From DATJOJ01 sp035507035 (GTDB lineage: Bacteria > Acidobacteriota > Terriglobia > Terriglobales > Acidobacteriaceae): a stretch of DNA of 64,000 bases. The position numbers and the translations under genes are program-made. Under the pieces are notes generated by a model. That model was not told the origin of the DNA, did no database searches, and saw only the letters and a list, made by a program, of their open reading frames with translations. Location of the stretch: assembly GCA_035507035.1 (NCBI GenBank), contig DATJOJ010000037.1, forward strand, positions 1 through 64,000. The letters are read 5' to 3'. This document shows, one piece after another, positions 8,485 through 18,100 of this stretch; the first letter of the stretch is position 1; the number at the start of each line of letters is the position of its first letter.

Positions 8485-8755
8485 GATGTCGCGCCCCAAT
8501 CAAATTTGTCGAGGCAGTTCACGAAACTTTCTTGCCACGACTAAAGCTATTGAATCAGATTGAGCGTTGCCAACACAACATGGCTGCAGCCAACTTGTAT
8601 CCATTGGGCGGTGGAATGCAACACAACATCGGGAACTCCAAGAAACGCAGATGCCACTCCCACGACATGTAACCACAGCGGGGGTAACCCAGGCGTGAGA
8701 TCGTCGCCGCTGCTTGCGCCCGGCGAAGCGTTTTCACAGAATTCGGCGAAGCACC

Positions 8756-8977
8756 TCATGCTGCCCTGCCGCCCGCCAGCACTTCCAAGTCCGAAATCGT
8801 TGCCCAGAAACCAAAACGTCCGTCTTGCACGAGCTCCTGAACAACGTACACCGCGCTCTGTGATGCGCGCCGAAAGCTGTGATACCGGCGGGTCGGCCGG
8901 ACCGTTTCGGGATTCCGCCATACGATTTCCAGCGCAGGCGCGCTCTTACGTCCACAAGTGATCTCTATTGGAGTCAT
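8756..8977 (-). CDS. Hypothetical protein, 73 residues
   Basis: Not recognised as a named family. The reading frame is supported by a strong GGGAGGGAG six bases before the ATG and protein-like composition: a basic middle (RPTRRYHSFRRASQSAVYVV) then a hydrophobic/aromatic segment (QELVQDGRFGFWATISDLEV). No signal peptide, no cysteine pairs. It follows the small Cys-rich gene at 9043-9252 by 65 bp on the same strand. About 270 bp downstream (8485-8755) hold no gene that I can support. Confidence 0.55.
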   Translation of the reverse strand: MTPIEITCGRKSAPALEIVWRNPETVRPTRRYHSFRRASQSAVYVVQELVQDGRFGFWATISDLEVLAGGRAA

Positions 8978-9042
8978 AACTCCCTCCCGCTCCCGCCGCG
9001 AAGTCCTGCACTTGTTGCCGAGTCACTTTCCACCCAGCAAAA

Positions 9043-9252
9043 TCAGGCGGCTTGATTTTGCCGCATCGTGGTGTGGTTGAAATCGAATTGCCTGGCACGC
9101 CGCTCAATGGACATGCTGGTGAGTGAGTAAGCAAACTTCGCTCCGCAATCGCAGCAAACCTTATAGGTCCGGCCATCAAGGGTGAAAACCCGGCTGAGGT
9201 GACTGTGGTGGCAGCCAAAGAGGAAATCGAGCGCAAACATGAGTCTTTGCAT
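9043..9252 (-). CDS. Small CxxC protein of an acidobacterial type
   Basis: 69 residues from the ATG with AGGAG 5-6 bases upstream; longer upstream starts lack a ribosome site. The sequence reads FLFGCHHSHLSRVFTLDG then YKVCCDCGAKFAYS: a Cys-His-His cluster and CCxCG, suggesting one bound metal. I recall similar small proteins in acidobacterial genomes but no assigned function. It lies upstream of the 73-residue hypothetical gene. Confidence 0.65.
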   Translation of the reverse strand: MQRLMFALDFLFGCHHSHLSRVFTLDGRTYKVCCDCGAKFAYSLTSMSIERRARQFDFNHTTMRQNQAA

Positions 9253-9465
9253 ATTCACTCCTAGGAAGCGACCGATCCGAGGGAATTCATTCAGACCGCT
9301 CGCCCACAAGCAAAGTTCGCACGAACGCGGCCGAGAGCGCATCACGAAATCTAGGGTTTTTGCGCTACCACGGGAGGCTGGTCATCTGGTACCTCGTTTG
9401 AGGCAATCGCAACTACCCAGCGGGAAAGGAGACACACTCAAAAAGCTGTCGAAGGGGAAAGGAAC

Positions 9466-9879
9466 TCAGCTTTGAGGATTGACCGAATTTTTCGGAATGA
9501 TGACTTCTCTACGTCCAAACAACCGCGCATCCACCGAGAAGGCTCCCGGGCCGAGACAGATCAACGCGGCGGCAATCACCGCAGCCAACATCGTGGTAAT
9601 GGGAGTTTCAAACAATCCCACGCGGGGACCCGGAAACCACGAAAACACGCTAAGCAAGCTCGTCGCTGCTGCCACTACAGCGGCCCATCGGCTAAGAGAG
9701 CCAATTAACAGCAACGCGCCAACCAGCACCATGAAAATGGCGACCATCGAGGTCATCGTCCCCAGATCACGCCTCTCTCCGAAGTAGGCGACACCCTGCG
9801 CCAGGAAACCGGCTCCAGTGGCCGCTCGTAACAGCAGAAGACCCGCACCGGGCCACTCGTCTGGAAAGGTCGAAAACAT
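9466..9879 (-). CDS. DoxX-like membrane protein
   Basis: 137 residues, four hydrophobic helices, with the N-terminal LLLLRAATGAGFLAQG and the following GxxxLIGxxxR segment (GALLLIGSLSRWAAV) typical of DoxX-like proteins. The family is membrane-embedded and linked to oxidoreductase complexes or oxidative stress; the exact role is unknown. No clear ribosome site. It is separated from the response regulator upstream by 116 bp, which contain a short hairpin repeat. Confidence 0.8.
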   Translation of the reverse strand: MFSTFPDEWPGAGLLLLRAATGAGFLAQGVAYFGERRDLGTMTSMVAIFMVLVGALLLIGSLSRWAAVVAAATSLLSVFSWFPGPRVGLFETPITTMLAAVIAAALICLGPGAFSVDARLFGRREVIIPKNSVNPQS

Positions 9880-9963
9880 TAAAGTCGCAAAGTCGTGCGC
9901 TAAACCGTTTTATAGAATAGGAACTTCCGCAGGTCTGCGAATCCCTAATGCTTGGAGTCTTTT

Positions 9964-9985
9964 CCTACCACTTTTGAGGTATCGG
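9964..9985 (+). repeat. Short hairpin repeat (relative of 19719-19740)
   Basis: CCTACC-ACTTTTGA-GGTATCGG: a near-palindrome with an 8-base loop that matches the perfect hairpin at 19719-19740 at most positions, including ACCACTTT and GAGGTATCG. It sits in the gap between DoxX and the response regulator. Confidence 0.5.
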
Positions 9986-9995
9986 TTGAACAGCG

Positions 9996-10625
9996 CTAGA
10001 GCTGAATAATCCCGCGCCGCACAGCGATGGCGACTGCCTGAGTTCGATCCGAAGCTCCGAGTTTCTCCATGATGTGCTTGATGTGAACTTTGACCGTCTC
10101 TTCGGTGATGAAGAGCTTTTCGGCGATATCGCGGTTACGATTTCCCCCGGCGATCTGCTGAAGAACCTCGACTTCTCGACCGGTCAGAGCCTCGTCGCTA
10201 AAATGCTCGGCCAGATGGGCAGCAATCTCGGGCGGTATCCGCTTTTTGCCGGCATGCACCTGACGGATGACATCCACGAGTTCCTTGGGAGGCATGCTCT
10301 TGAGCATGTAGGCCCGTGCACCCGCTTCGAGAGCTCTGTGGATCTCCACATCGCCCGCAAATGTAGTCAGAATAATGATGCGGGCCTCAGGAAATTCTGA
10401 GCGAATCGCGATCATCGCATCGATGCCGCTCATGTCCGGCAGCCGGAGATCCATCAGCGTCACGTCTGGCTGGTGTTCGCGGAATCGCAGGATCGCATCT
10501 CGCCCGTTCGACGCCTCCGCCACCAGTGTCAGGTCCGGCTGGTTTCTTATCACGATGGCAAGCCCCTCGTGGAGAAGAGGATGATCGTCCACACTAAAAA
10601 CGCGAATTTTCGCAGCCTCGGCCAT
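9996..10625 (-). CDS. NarL/FixJ-family response regulator
   Basis: 209 residues. The receiver domain (1-125) has the acidic pair D13-D14, phospho-acceptor D59 in LMDLRLPD, Thr near 87 (ILTT) and Lys near 109 (MLKS). The C-terminal LuxR-type helix-turn-helix reads LTGREVEVLQQIAGGNRNRD then TEETVKVHIKHIMEKL. A GTG nine bases upstream is an alternative start. It follows the propeller-type kinase on the same strand by a few bases and is almost certainly its partner, and possibly that of the other HisKA_3 kinases nearby. Confidence 0.92.
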   Translation of the reverse strand: MAEAAKIRVFSVDDHPLLHEGLAIVIRNQPDLTLVAEASNGRDAILRFREHQPDVTLMDLRLPDMSGIDAMIAIRSEFPEARIIILTTFAGDVEIHRALEAGARAYMLKSMPPKELVDVIRQVHAGKKRIPPEIAAHLAEHFSDEALTGREVEVLQQIAGGNRNRDIAEKLFITEETVKVHIKHIMEKLGASDRTQAVAIAVRRGIIQL

Positions 10626-10647
10626 TGATCCCACTCGCCCTTTCGCT

Positions 10648-13600
10648 TTAAGATTCCGTCCCAGTTTTCCGCGTGTGCTTCACCAGCCACCCGTATCCGC
10701 TGCCGGTCGCAGGCCCTTCAAAAGCTATACCGGCGGGAACCACCAATTCCACTGCGGTGCCCTCGTCATTGCTCAGAACTTTCAGCTTTGCGCCGATCTT
10801 TTCTGCGCGCTCGCGCATTCCGGAGAGCCCCCAATGGCCATCTCGTCCCGAATGCAGGACATTGGCATCAATTCCGGACCCATTATCGCTAACCACCAAC
10901 TGCAAATGGTTGGAGTGGTATTCGACTGCGACCTCGACGCGCGTCGCCCCCGAATGGCGAAATGCATTAGTTACAGCTTCTCTCCCGATGCGGTAAACCT
11001 CATCGCGAACGATGGGACGCAAGCCACGAGGGGACCCCTCCACGACCACGTGGAAGTCCGCCGTTCCCTGAGCTGCAAGTTCCTGCGGGACTTTCAAAAA
11101 AGCTTGCTCAAGATCCTGTAAGCCCTGCTTGGATAACCGCAGTCCCTGAACCGTTTCTCGTCCGTCTTTGACCACGCCACTCAGCAATTCGAGAACGCGC
11201 ACAACCAGAGGCTTGGCCGGGGCATCCGCGGCCAGTTGATCATTGGCAATGTTCAACTGCATAAAAGCGCTTAGTGTGCCCTGCAATAAAGTATCGTGCA
11301 AGTCCTGGCCGATGAGCGTGCGTTCGGCAAGCCGCTCCTGGTATTGCGAATCCAAGCGGGCGGTCGCCAGCCGCAGGCGCCATCGATGGATGAACCAGGC
11401 AAGACATAGACTGGCAGCTCCACAAAGTATCAGAAACCATTGCGTTTGGTAAAAAGCAGGCAGAAGTATGAAGTTGAGTGACGCTCCGGCCTCATTCCAG
11501 ACTCCATCATTGTTACAGGCGATCACACGGAACCGGTAATTGCCCGGGCGCAGGTTGGTGTAAAACGCCTGACGCCTGACCTGGGGGTCCTGCCAGTTCA
11601 AATCATGACCCTCCAGCTTATAGCGGAATCTCACCTTTTGAGGAACGACGAAACTCAGAGCCGTATAGTCAATTTCCAAGTCTCGCGTGAGGGCAGGAAG
11701 GCGCAGATCTTTTCCCGGCAAATAACTTTTACGATCAGCAACAATTTTTTCTACAAGCACGGGCGGGGCCAAGGGATTGCTGGTCAGATGATCCGGATCG
11801 ATCATTTGGACTACGTTTTCATTGGCAAACCACAACCGTCCATCGACCGATCGCGCTGCGGTCGGCCGAAACGAAGCCTGCGCTGGCAGGGCCCCATCAA
11901 ACACGTCAAAATTATGGAAGTCTATTTTTGCTTCCGGCTGTGACTGCCATTTTCGCAGTTGATCACCGGTAATCTTAATGAGGCCGCATTCTGCATAGAG
12001 CCAAAGGTTGGCTTGCTGATCGAAAACGAACGTGTAAACGTTCTTACACGGCAGGCCGTTCCGCATGTCGAGAATGTGCAGGTTTCCGTCTCGCCATTCG
12101 ACCAGCCCATCATTCGTGGCGGCCAACACAGAATGTTCGGAATTGACCACCAACTGACTAACACGGAAATTGAAGGGGAATATCTGCAGCTCACTATTTC
12201 GGTACAGAACCAGCTCACCTTTGTCGGAAGCCAGCCATATGCCACTTTGTGGATCCGATGCGAGGGCGAGAGCATGCGAGATCCTCGGATCGGCGATTAC
12301 TTGGCGTATCTTGCGACCCTGAATGCGCAAGATGCCTCTGGGATTTCCGATAACCGCAGCCCAGAGGTTATGGTCCACGTCCTCGGTCATCGCGACAACC
12401 GCCCCGGTCGGACTACCATTGTCGCGTGTGATGGGCGTGAACTTGCCCCTCTCGAAGATGTACAATCCGTTGTCAATCCCGACCCAGAGCAGGCCAGTAT
12501 GGTCTTCCAACAGCGATGTCACGCGCTGCCCGGGAAGTCCGTTCTTTCGTCCAATGGACGAGACGCTTTCTTTGTGGACCGAGTCTAAGGCGTGACGGTT
12601 TCCAATCCAGACGGTTCCGTCTCGTGAAGCAGCGACTGAGCCAACCCTGTCGCCACTGAGTCCTTCGTGGGTTGAAAAACTAACCACTTGGATATCCCGG
12701 AAACGGTCGATACCCTCGGCGGTCGCGGTCCATAGATTGCCTTCTCTATCCTCAAAGAACCCTGAGACTGAATCGCTCGACAGACCATCGGCACTGCGAA
12801 AGCGATCCACCTTTCCATCGTGAACCCGATAGATTCCATCACCTTCCGTTGCAATCCACAGGGAGTGGCGGCGGTCAAGCCATAAGCCGTTGACATTCAG
12901 ATCGCTGGCGTTGAATGTTGGCGTGACTAACGTTTGCCAATTGCCTTGAATGAAATGCTGCAATCCAAGGCCGTGGCCCGAGCGCACCATGCCTACCCAA
13001 AGCGAGCCATCCGGTGCGGCGGCCAGGGCGCTAACACCGGCAAGTGCTTCACTGGATTTAAGTCCAGAAGGAGAGAATAAGGTGGACGAACCTGCTTTCC
13101 AGCGAACCAGCGCCGTAGCGGACCCGATCCAGATGTTCCCTGCATCATCGCCGATCACCGGCCCTCCGTACGGTGGAACATTGTCCTGCGGCCCATAACA
13201 CCTGACGTTCGAGGCGGCAATCTGACAAACGCCCCCCGCCGGATTTCGCGAGCGGCCGATCCAGATCGTCCCTTGGCGATCTTCGTAGATGGAATTGACG
13301 TGCCCGGCGGTTTCAGGAAACTTGATCAGGTGGCCGTTTTTCCACCGGGCCAGGCCCGATGCCGTCCCGATCCACAAACTCCCATCCGTCGACCCCAAGA
13401 GACTCAGAATGACCGGAGAGGGGAAAGCCATTCCTTCCGGTGGAGTCCAAGGCACAAACTGAACGCCATCGAAGCGCACCAATCCGGCTTGAGTCCCGAT
13501 CCAGAGATACCCATCCGTGGTTTGTGCGATGGCATTAGGGGCGCCGCTGAACGCCCCATCCCTCACTCGCCAGGCGGTGTGACCGTACTGCGAAAGTTGA

Positions 13601-13731
13601 AGGCTTGGATCGAGGGCGTTCGAACGGGCACACCAGATGGCAACAAAACAAACCACACTGAGGGCCAGCCGGAGGGATCTCCGACTGAAACTCGAACCAT
13701 CTGGGTTGTTACTCGTTACCCGTTTAGACAC
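10648..13731 (-). CDS. Propeller-type sensor histidine kinase (Reg_prop, Y_Y_Y, HisKA_3)
   Basis: About 1027 residues. After a signal/anchor helix come roughly a dozen two-component propeller blades (recurring DGxLWIGTxxGLxRxxxG), then a Y_Y_Y domain (RFRYKLEGHDLNW, NLRPGNYRFRVIACNNDGVW), one transmembrane helix, HisKA_3 with the His in GQDLHDTLLQG, and an HATPase (EAVTNAFRHS, DNGSGI, GLSGM). In Bacteroidetes this periplasmic architecture senses oligosaccharides. The open frame extends to 13875 but would overlap the upstream kinase by 152 bp; the GTG at 13731 overlaps its stop by 8 bp and is preferred. The partner response regulator follows directly. Confidence 0.88.
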   Translation of the reverse strand: MSKRVTSNNPDGSSFSRRSLRLALSVVCFVAIWCARSNALDPSLQLSQYGHTAWRVRDGAFSGAPNAIAQTTDGYLWIGTQAGLVRFDGVQFVPWTPPEGMAFPSPVILSLLGSTDGSLWIGTASGLARWKNGHLIKFPETAGHVNSIYEDRQGTIWIGRSRNPAGGVCQIAASNVRCYGPQDNVPPYGGPVIGDDAGNIWIGSATALVRWKAGSSTLFSPSGLKSSEALAGVSALAAAPDGSLWVGMVRSGHGLGLQHFIQGNWQTLVTPTFNASDLNVNGLWLDRRHSLWIATEGDGIYRVHDGKVDRFRSADGLSSDSVSGFFEDREGNLWTATAEGIDRFRDIQVVSFSTHEGLSGDRVGSVAASRDGTVWIGNRHALDSVHKESVSSIGRKNGLPGQRVTSLLEDHTGLLWVGIDNGLYIFERGKFTPITRDNGSPTGAVVAMTEDVDHNLWAAVIGNPRGILRIQGRKIRQVIADPRISHALALASDPQSGIWLASDKGELVLYRNSELQIFPFNFRVSQLVVNSEHSVLAATNDGLVEWRDGNLHILDMRNGLPCKNVYTFVFDQQANLWLYAECGLIKITGDQLRKWQSQPEAKIDFHNFDVFDGALPAQASFRPTAARSVDGRLWFANENVVQMIDPDHLTSNPLAPPVLVEKIVADRKSYLPGKDLRLPALTRDLEIDYTALSFVVPQKVRFRYKLEGHDLNWQDPQVRRQAFYTNLRPGNYRFRVIACNNDGVWNEAGASLNFILLPAFYQTQWFLILCGAASLCLAWFIHRWRLRLATARLDSQYQERLAERTLIGQDLHDTLLQGTLSAFMQLNIANDQLAADAPAKPLVVRVLELLSGVVKDGRETVQGLRLSKQGLQDLEQAFLKVPQELAAQGTADFHVVVEGSPRGLRPIVRDEVYRIGREAVTNAFRHSGATRVEVAVEYHSNHLQLVVSDNGSGIDANVLHSGRDGHWGLSGMRERAEKIGAKLKVLSNDEGTAVELVVPAGIAFEGPATGSGYGWLVKHTRKTGTES

Positions 13732-15067
13732 GCCCGTTGACCCCGGTTGCCGCGTTGCTTTTCTTCGAACGCCGATGGTAGAAGCCTGCGAACCACCATG
13801 ACGACGAAGATGAAGATTCCGACTCGAAAGCGACTTCGCCCGGAACCCGAAGCTCGACTTCGGTACCCGCGCCAACCCGGCTCATGACTCTAAGACGCGC
13901 CCCAATCCGGCCAGCGCGTTCTCGCATGCCAGAAAGACCCCAATGTCCATCACGTCCGGTTTCGATCACTTTCGCGTCAATGCCGTGGCCATCGTCGCGG
14001 ACGACAATACGCAATACATCTGGGGCGTAGTCCAGTTCCATGTCAATTCGGCTGGCTTCGGAATGGCGGAAAGCGTTCACCAGCGCCTCACGTCCGATGC
14101 TGTAAACGTCGTCGCGTACAGCTGATCGCAATGGCATGGTCGGTCCTTCCACCACCACGCGGAAATCAACTTTCTCCTGCATTCCTAACTCTTCCGGAAT
14201 CCTGGAAAATGAGTTCTTCAGATCTTGAGGGTTTTCGATCGACGACCGCAGGCCGCGAAGGGTATTGCGCCCTTCGTCGACCACGTGTCCCATCAGTTGC
14301 AGAACCCGGTTCAACCCCGGACGTGCGGGGGAGCTTTCGGGCAATTGATCGAGAGCGATGTGAAGCTGCATGGATGCGCTCAGTACGCCTTGCAACAATG
14401 TGTCATGCAGTTCTTGAGCAACCCGTGTGCGTTCGGCCAGGCGCTCTTCGAATCGCAGGTTGAGTTTTCTGGTGACTTGAAACGACCATACACGATAGAA
14501 CGCGAGGGTCAGTAATGCTGCCGTAAACACACAGGCTAAAGGAAACCACCAGCTCTGCCAGACCGGAGGCCAGGGTTGTGTGGTTGCGGACGCGACCACT
14601 CCTTGGGTGGGTAGCGAAAGAACTGTATGAGGGCGAAATCCGGGTTCGACAAGCAGGGCGGCGTACTCGGCGCCTGGGTGAATGATGTTTCCCCACGTCG
14701 AGTTCGCGCGAATCCTGGTGAATGGCTCCAGAACCAATGGCTGCACATACCAAGTCATCTGCCCGCTTTCATTCAAAGCGTGAGCATAGAGGACAATCTG
14801 TTCGCCGGGCTGTGCGCCGATCACCCGGCCTTTGATTGTGTAGACGCGCGTCGGATCGCCCAGGACATCTCGTCGGTCGCCGGTGGGAACGCTGGTGAAT
14901 TCGACGACCGGCTTAGTGACGGTCTTATCGGTTCGGGAGGCGTCACAGCCGTTGAGAAACGTGAGGCCCGCGAGCGTCAAGCTCCCGCACACTAGCAAGC
15001 GCGCAAGCCTTCGCCGCATGGGCTTGCCATGCGTCAACCATGAGCGCATTCTCCGGAGATTGAACAT
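13724..15067 (-). CDS. Membrane sensor histidine kinase (HisKA_3)
   Basis: About 447 residues. The N-terminus resembles a lipoprotein signal (LTLAGLTFLNGC near residues 30-45), followed by a periplasmic domain of roughly 110 residues I do not recognise (KGRVIGAQPGEQIVLYAHAL, then WYVQP), a transmembrane helix near 175-195, HisKA_3 (AQELHDTLLQGVL) and HATPase (EALVNAFRHS, DDGHGI, GLSGM). A Ser run precedes a basic tail. Start is ambiguous: TTG 15079, ATG 15067, 15049 and 15019 are all possible. It lies 40 bp after the TonB receptor and overlaps the propeller kinase, so two kinases may share one regulator. Confidence 0.85.
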   Translation of the reverse strand: MFNLRRMRSWLTHGKPMRRRLARLLVCGSLTLAGLTFLNGCDASRTDKTVTKPVVEFTSVPTGDRRDVLGDPTRVYTIKGRVIGAQPGEQIVLYAHALNESGQMTWYVQPLVLEPFTRIRANSTWGNIIHPGAEYAALLVEPGFRPHTVLSLPTQGVVASATTQPWPPVWQSWWFPLACVFTAALLTLAFYRVWSFQVTRKLNLRFEERLAERTRVAQELHDTLLQGVLSASMQLHIALDQLPESSPARPGLNRVLQLMGHVVDEGRNTLRGLRSSIENPQDLKNSFSRIPEELGMQEKVDFRVVVEGPTMPLRSAVRDDVYSIGREALVNAFRHSEASRIDMELDYAPDVLRIVVRDDGHGIDAKVIETGRDGHWGLSGMRERAGRIGARLRVMSRVGAGTEVELRVPGEVAFESESSSSSSWWFAGFYHRRSKKSNAATGVNGRV

Positions 15068-15106
15068 CGCAGATACCAAACCTCACCGTTCTCAGACGGC
15101 TCCTTA

Positions 15107-18100
15107 TCAGAAAGTGACGCGCGCTCCGACCTGCCCTACTCGCGGTCCCGGAGGGCCGTTGAGATCTTGCGGCAGTACCTCGCCAAAACCTGCGGTGCCG
15201 ATTTGCGTATTTGGGCCGGTGAATCCGTGGCGATTGAACACGTTGAACATCTGGAAATACACGCGCAACTGATACCGCTCACCGAATTGCTGTGCCTTGC
15301 TCACGGCCAGATCTTCCGCTGCGAAGCCCGGATTGCGCAAATCAGAAAGATACCCTGAGGCGTCCCCGAACTCTCCGTTCGGCGGATTCACAAAACACGC
15401 CGGGTTGAAGTACAGCCCCCCGACCTGACCGTTGTAATGCTCATGAATATTGCAGCCCGGCACGATATCGGAATAAACATTATTAATCCCGGGATAAAAC
15501 ACGTTAGCTGGAATCCGAATTGGCATTCCGCTGGCGTAATGAAAATCTCCGCTCAGGGTCCAGCCGCCGACGAATCCGTTCACCACCGGGCTGCCATTCG
15601 CGAGCAAGGTTCTTCCGTGGCCAAACGGCAGTTCGTACAGAGCGTATCCTTTCACCACGTGTGTCTGATCGAAGTCAGAAATCGTATGACGTTCCTGTTG
15701 CAGGTTGTAAACATCTTGCAAGGGGCCGGCATAGTACAAGTCTTCGAAGGCCGTATCGGTGTCGCCGTGCGAGGAAGACAGGTTATAGCTGGCCAGCAGC
15801 GAGAGTCCATGCCTTGTTTGTTTTCTCACGCTGAGTTGCAAAGATTGATAATCTGTATTCCCGCGTGGTGTACCGACGTAGTAGAGGGGGCCGTAAGTCG
15901 CGGCAACATTCGGAAATGGGGCCACCGAAGCCCATCCCGGACCGGTAAATCCAGGGATTGTGACGGTTGCGTACTGCAACCCTGCCTGAACCAGCGCTGT
16001 GTAGTTCGATAAGATCGGCTGATTGGCATTCACGTAGCCGCTTTCCAGGTGGTAGCCATGGTTTTGCAGAACGTTTCCTTCAACGACCAGCCCGCGGCTA
16101 ATCTCGCGCTGCACTCCTGCGTTCCACGCTTGCACATTGCCGAGTTCCAGCATGCGCGGGTCGATTGATACCATCCCGTACTCCGTGAAGTTCGGATTCT
16201 TGCCGATATTGACCGGACCGCCGGGATAAGGCTTGTCCCAATCGAATGGAGTTAGCACCTGATTATTAAGCACAAAGCCCGGATCGAAGCCGTAGGGAAT
16301 TCCGCTGTAAGTGTTCAAGTTCAGCGGAACGTAAAATACTCCAAACGACGCTCGCGCCACGGTCTTGGGAGTGATCTGGTACGCGCCTCCCAGATACCCA
16401 GAGAAATTATGGTAGTACTGCTTCTTCTCGAACGAATCGCCGCCGCCAGTGGCGAACTCCAAAGCTCCCGGTTGTCCGGTCACCGGATTGATAGCAGTCG
16501 TATCGAAGTTTGACCAGTGCCCATACTTCTCGTGATAGCGTCCATTGAAATCCCAGCGCAGGTCTGCATTCAGCGTGAATTTGTGCGTGACCTTGATATT
16601 GTCCTGTGCGAAAAGTGAGACAGACTTGCGCCTTCCGTAGGTGTTGTTAGGTTCACTCACCGAGGCTTGGTTTACATCGCCGAGTAAGAAGCTCGCAAAC
16701 CCGAACCCGGCGTTTGGTCCGAAAGTGCCGGCAGTTTGTGCCGGGTCGAAGACGTATGTGGGCACTCCATAGTCGCCATGAGAATTGAATTGCTGCACGC
16801 GAAAGTCGGCGCCGAACTGATAGGTATGACGACCGCGAATCCACGAAAGCGTGTCGTCATAAATAAACGTATTCGCGGCGTAGAAATCATTAAACTGGCT
16901 GCCCAGCTGCGATTCGTCGATCGGCAGGCCATCCACGTAAGTTTGGTCGGTTCCGTTAATTCCCTGAAACTTGATGATGGGAAAATTTCCCGCGCCGAAA
17001 TCGCCCAATCCCAAAGTCGACGGCCAATTTCCCTCTCGGGACCGCGCTTCGCTCGGATTGCGAAAGCGATTGAAGGTCACGCTGAAGATATTTAACAGAC
17101 TGCTTGAGACGCTCCAGGAATCGCGTGCCCGCAACGAGGGCGCGGTTGTGTTGTGGTCGTACGCATTGGCCATGGGTCCGCCGTCGGAAGTCCCGGCCGA
17201 CCAGATTCCTCCCTCGTTCGAAAGCAGTCGCGGGATATACGCATAAATGAGCGATCCATCGAGCCGATGCTTTACCGTCGCGTTGTAATCAAGCTTTACG
17301 CTGTATTCGTTGCTTTCATACCAGGTCGCCGGACTGAACAGAGGCAGCGCATTATTGTTGGTGAGAGTCGGAGCCAGTGGAGGGTAATACTTCTCATACA
17401 GATTCGCAATCCTCTGAGAAACTGCGCTGACGCGCGATGCCGGGATGATATTTCCCGGAAACGCATCCCCGGTTTCCGGATCAATAATTGCGCCTTGATA
17501 AACCGTCTGGCCTGCGCTGTCGGTACCCAGCACGACCGACTTATTCAGTAGCGCGCTGAAATCGCCATTCAGGAAAGCGGAAGTCGGAACCGTAGAAGAG
17601 AGCCCGCCAACTCCGTCGTTCGCAAACGTGTAACGTTCCCACGCCGCGTAAAAAAAAAGCTTGTCCTTTTTGATCGGGCCGCCAAAGCTCGCGCCGTAGT
17701 CATACAAGCTGTCGGCAGGCTTGCCGAACCCTCGCTCACAACTCGCCGTCTGCGCCGCATCGCCGGCAGCGTTGTTCAGGCATACCGACTCGTTATAAAT
17801 GTCTCCCCACGACCGCGCATCCAGCGCCTCGTTATGCATGTAGAATAGGCCGCTGCCGTGCCAGTCGTTCGTGCCGGATTTCATCTCATAACGAAACACG
17901 CCCCCACCCGTCCGCCCATCGTCCGCAGTGATTCCAGCGCTGGTGACTTGAAATTCCTGCACCGCTTCCATGGGAGGGCTCGACTCGCTGAGATAGCCGC
18001 CAATCTGCGACACCGCCGACGTGCCGTCGATCATCACTTCTTTGGTTGCGCTCAGGCTGCCGTTAATGTGCGAGGCGAAGTCTTTGTCCGAGGGAGTCGT

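Noticed and set aside
8547..8921. A 124-codon minus-strand frame
   Set aside because: Overlaps the 73-residue gene that has a much better ribosome site and composition.
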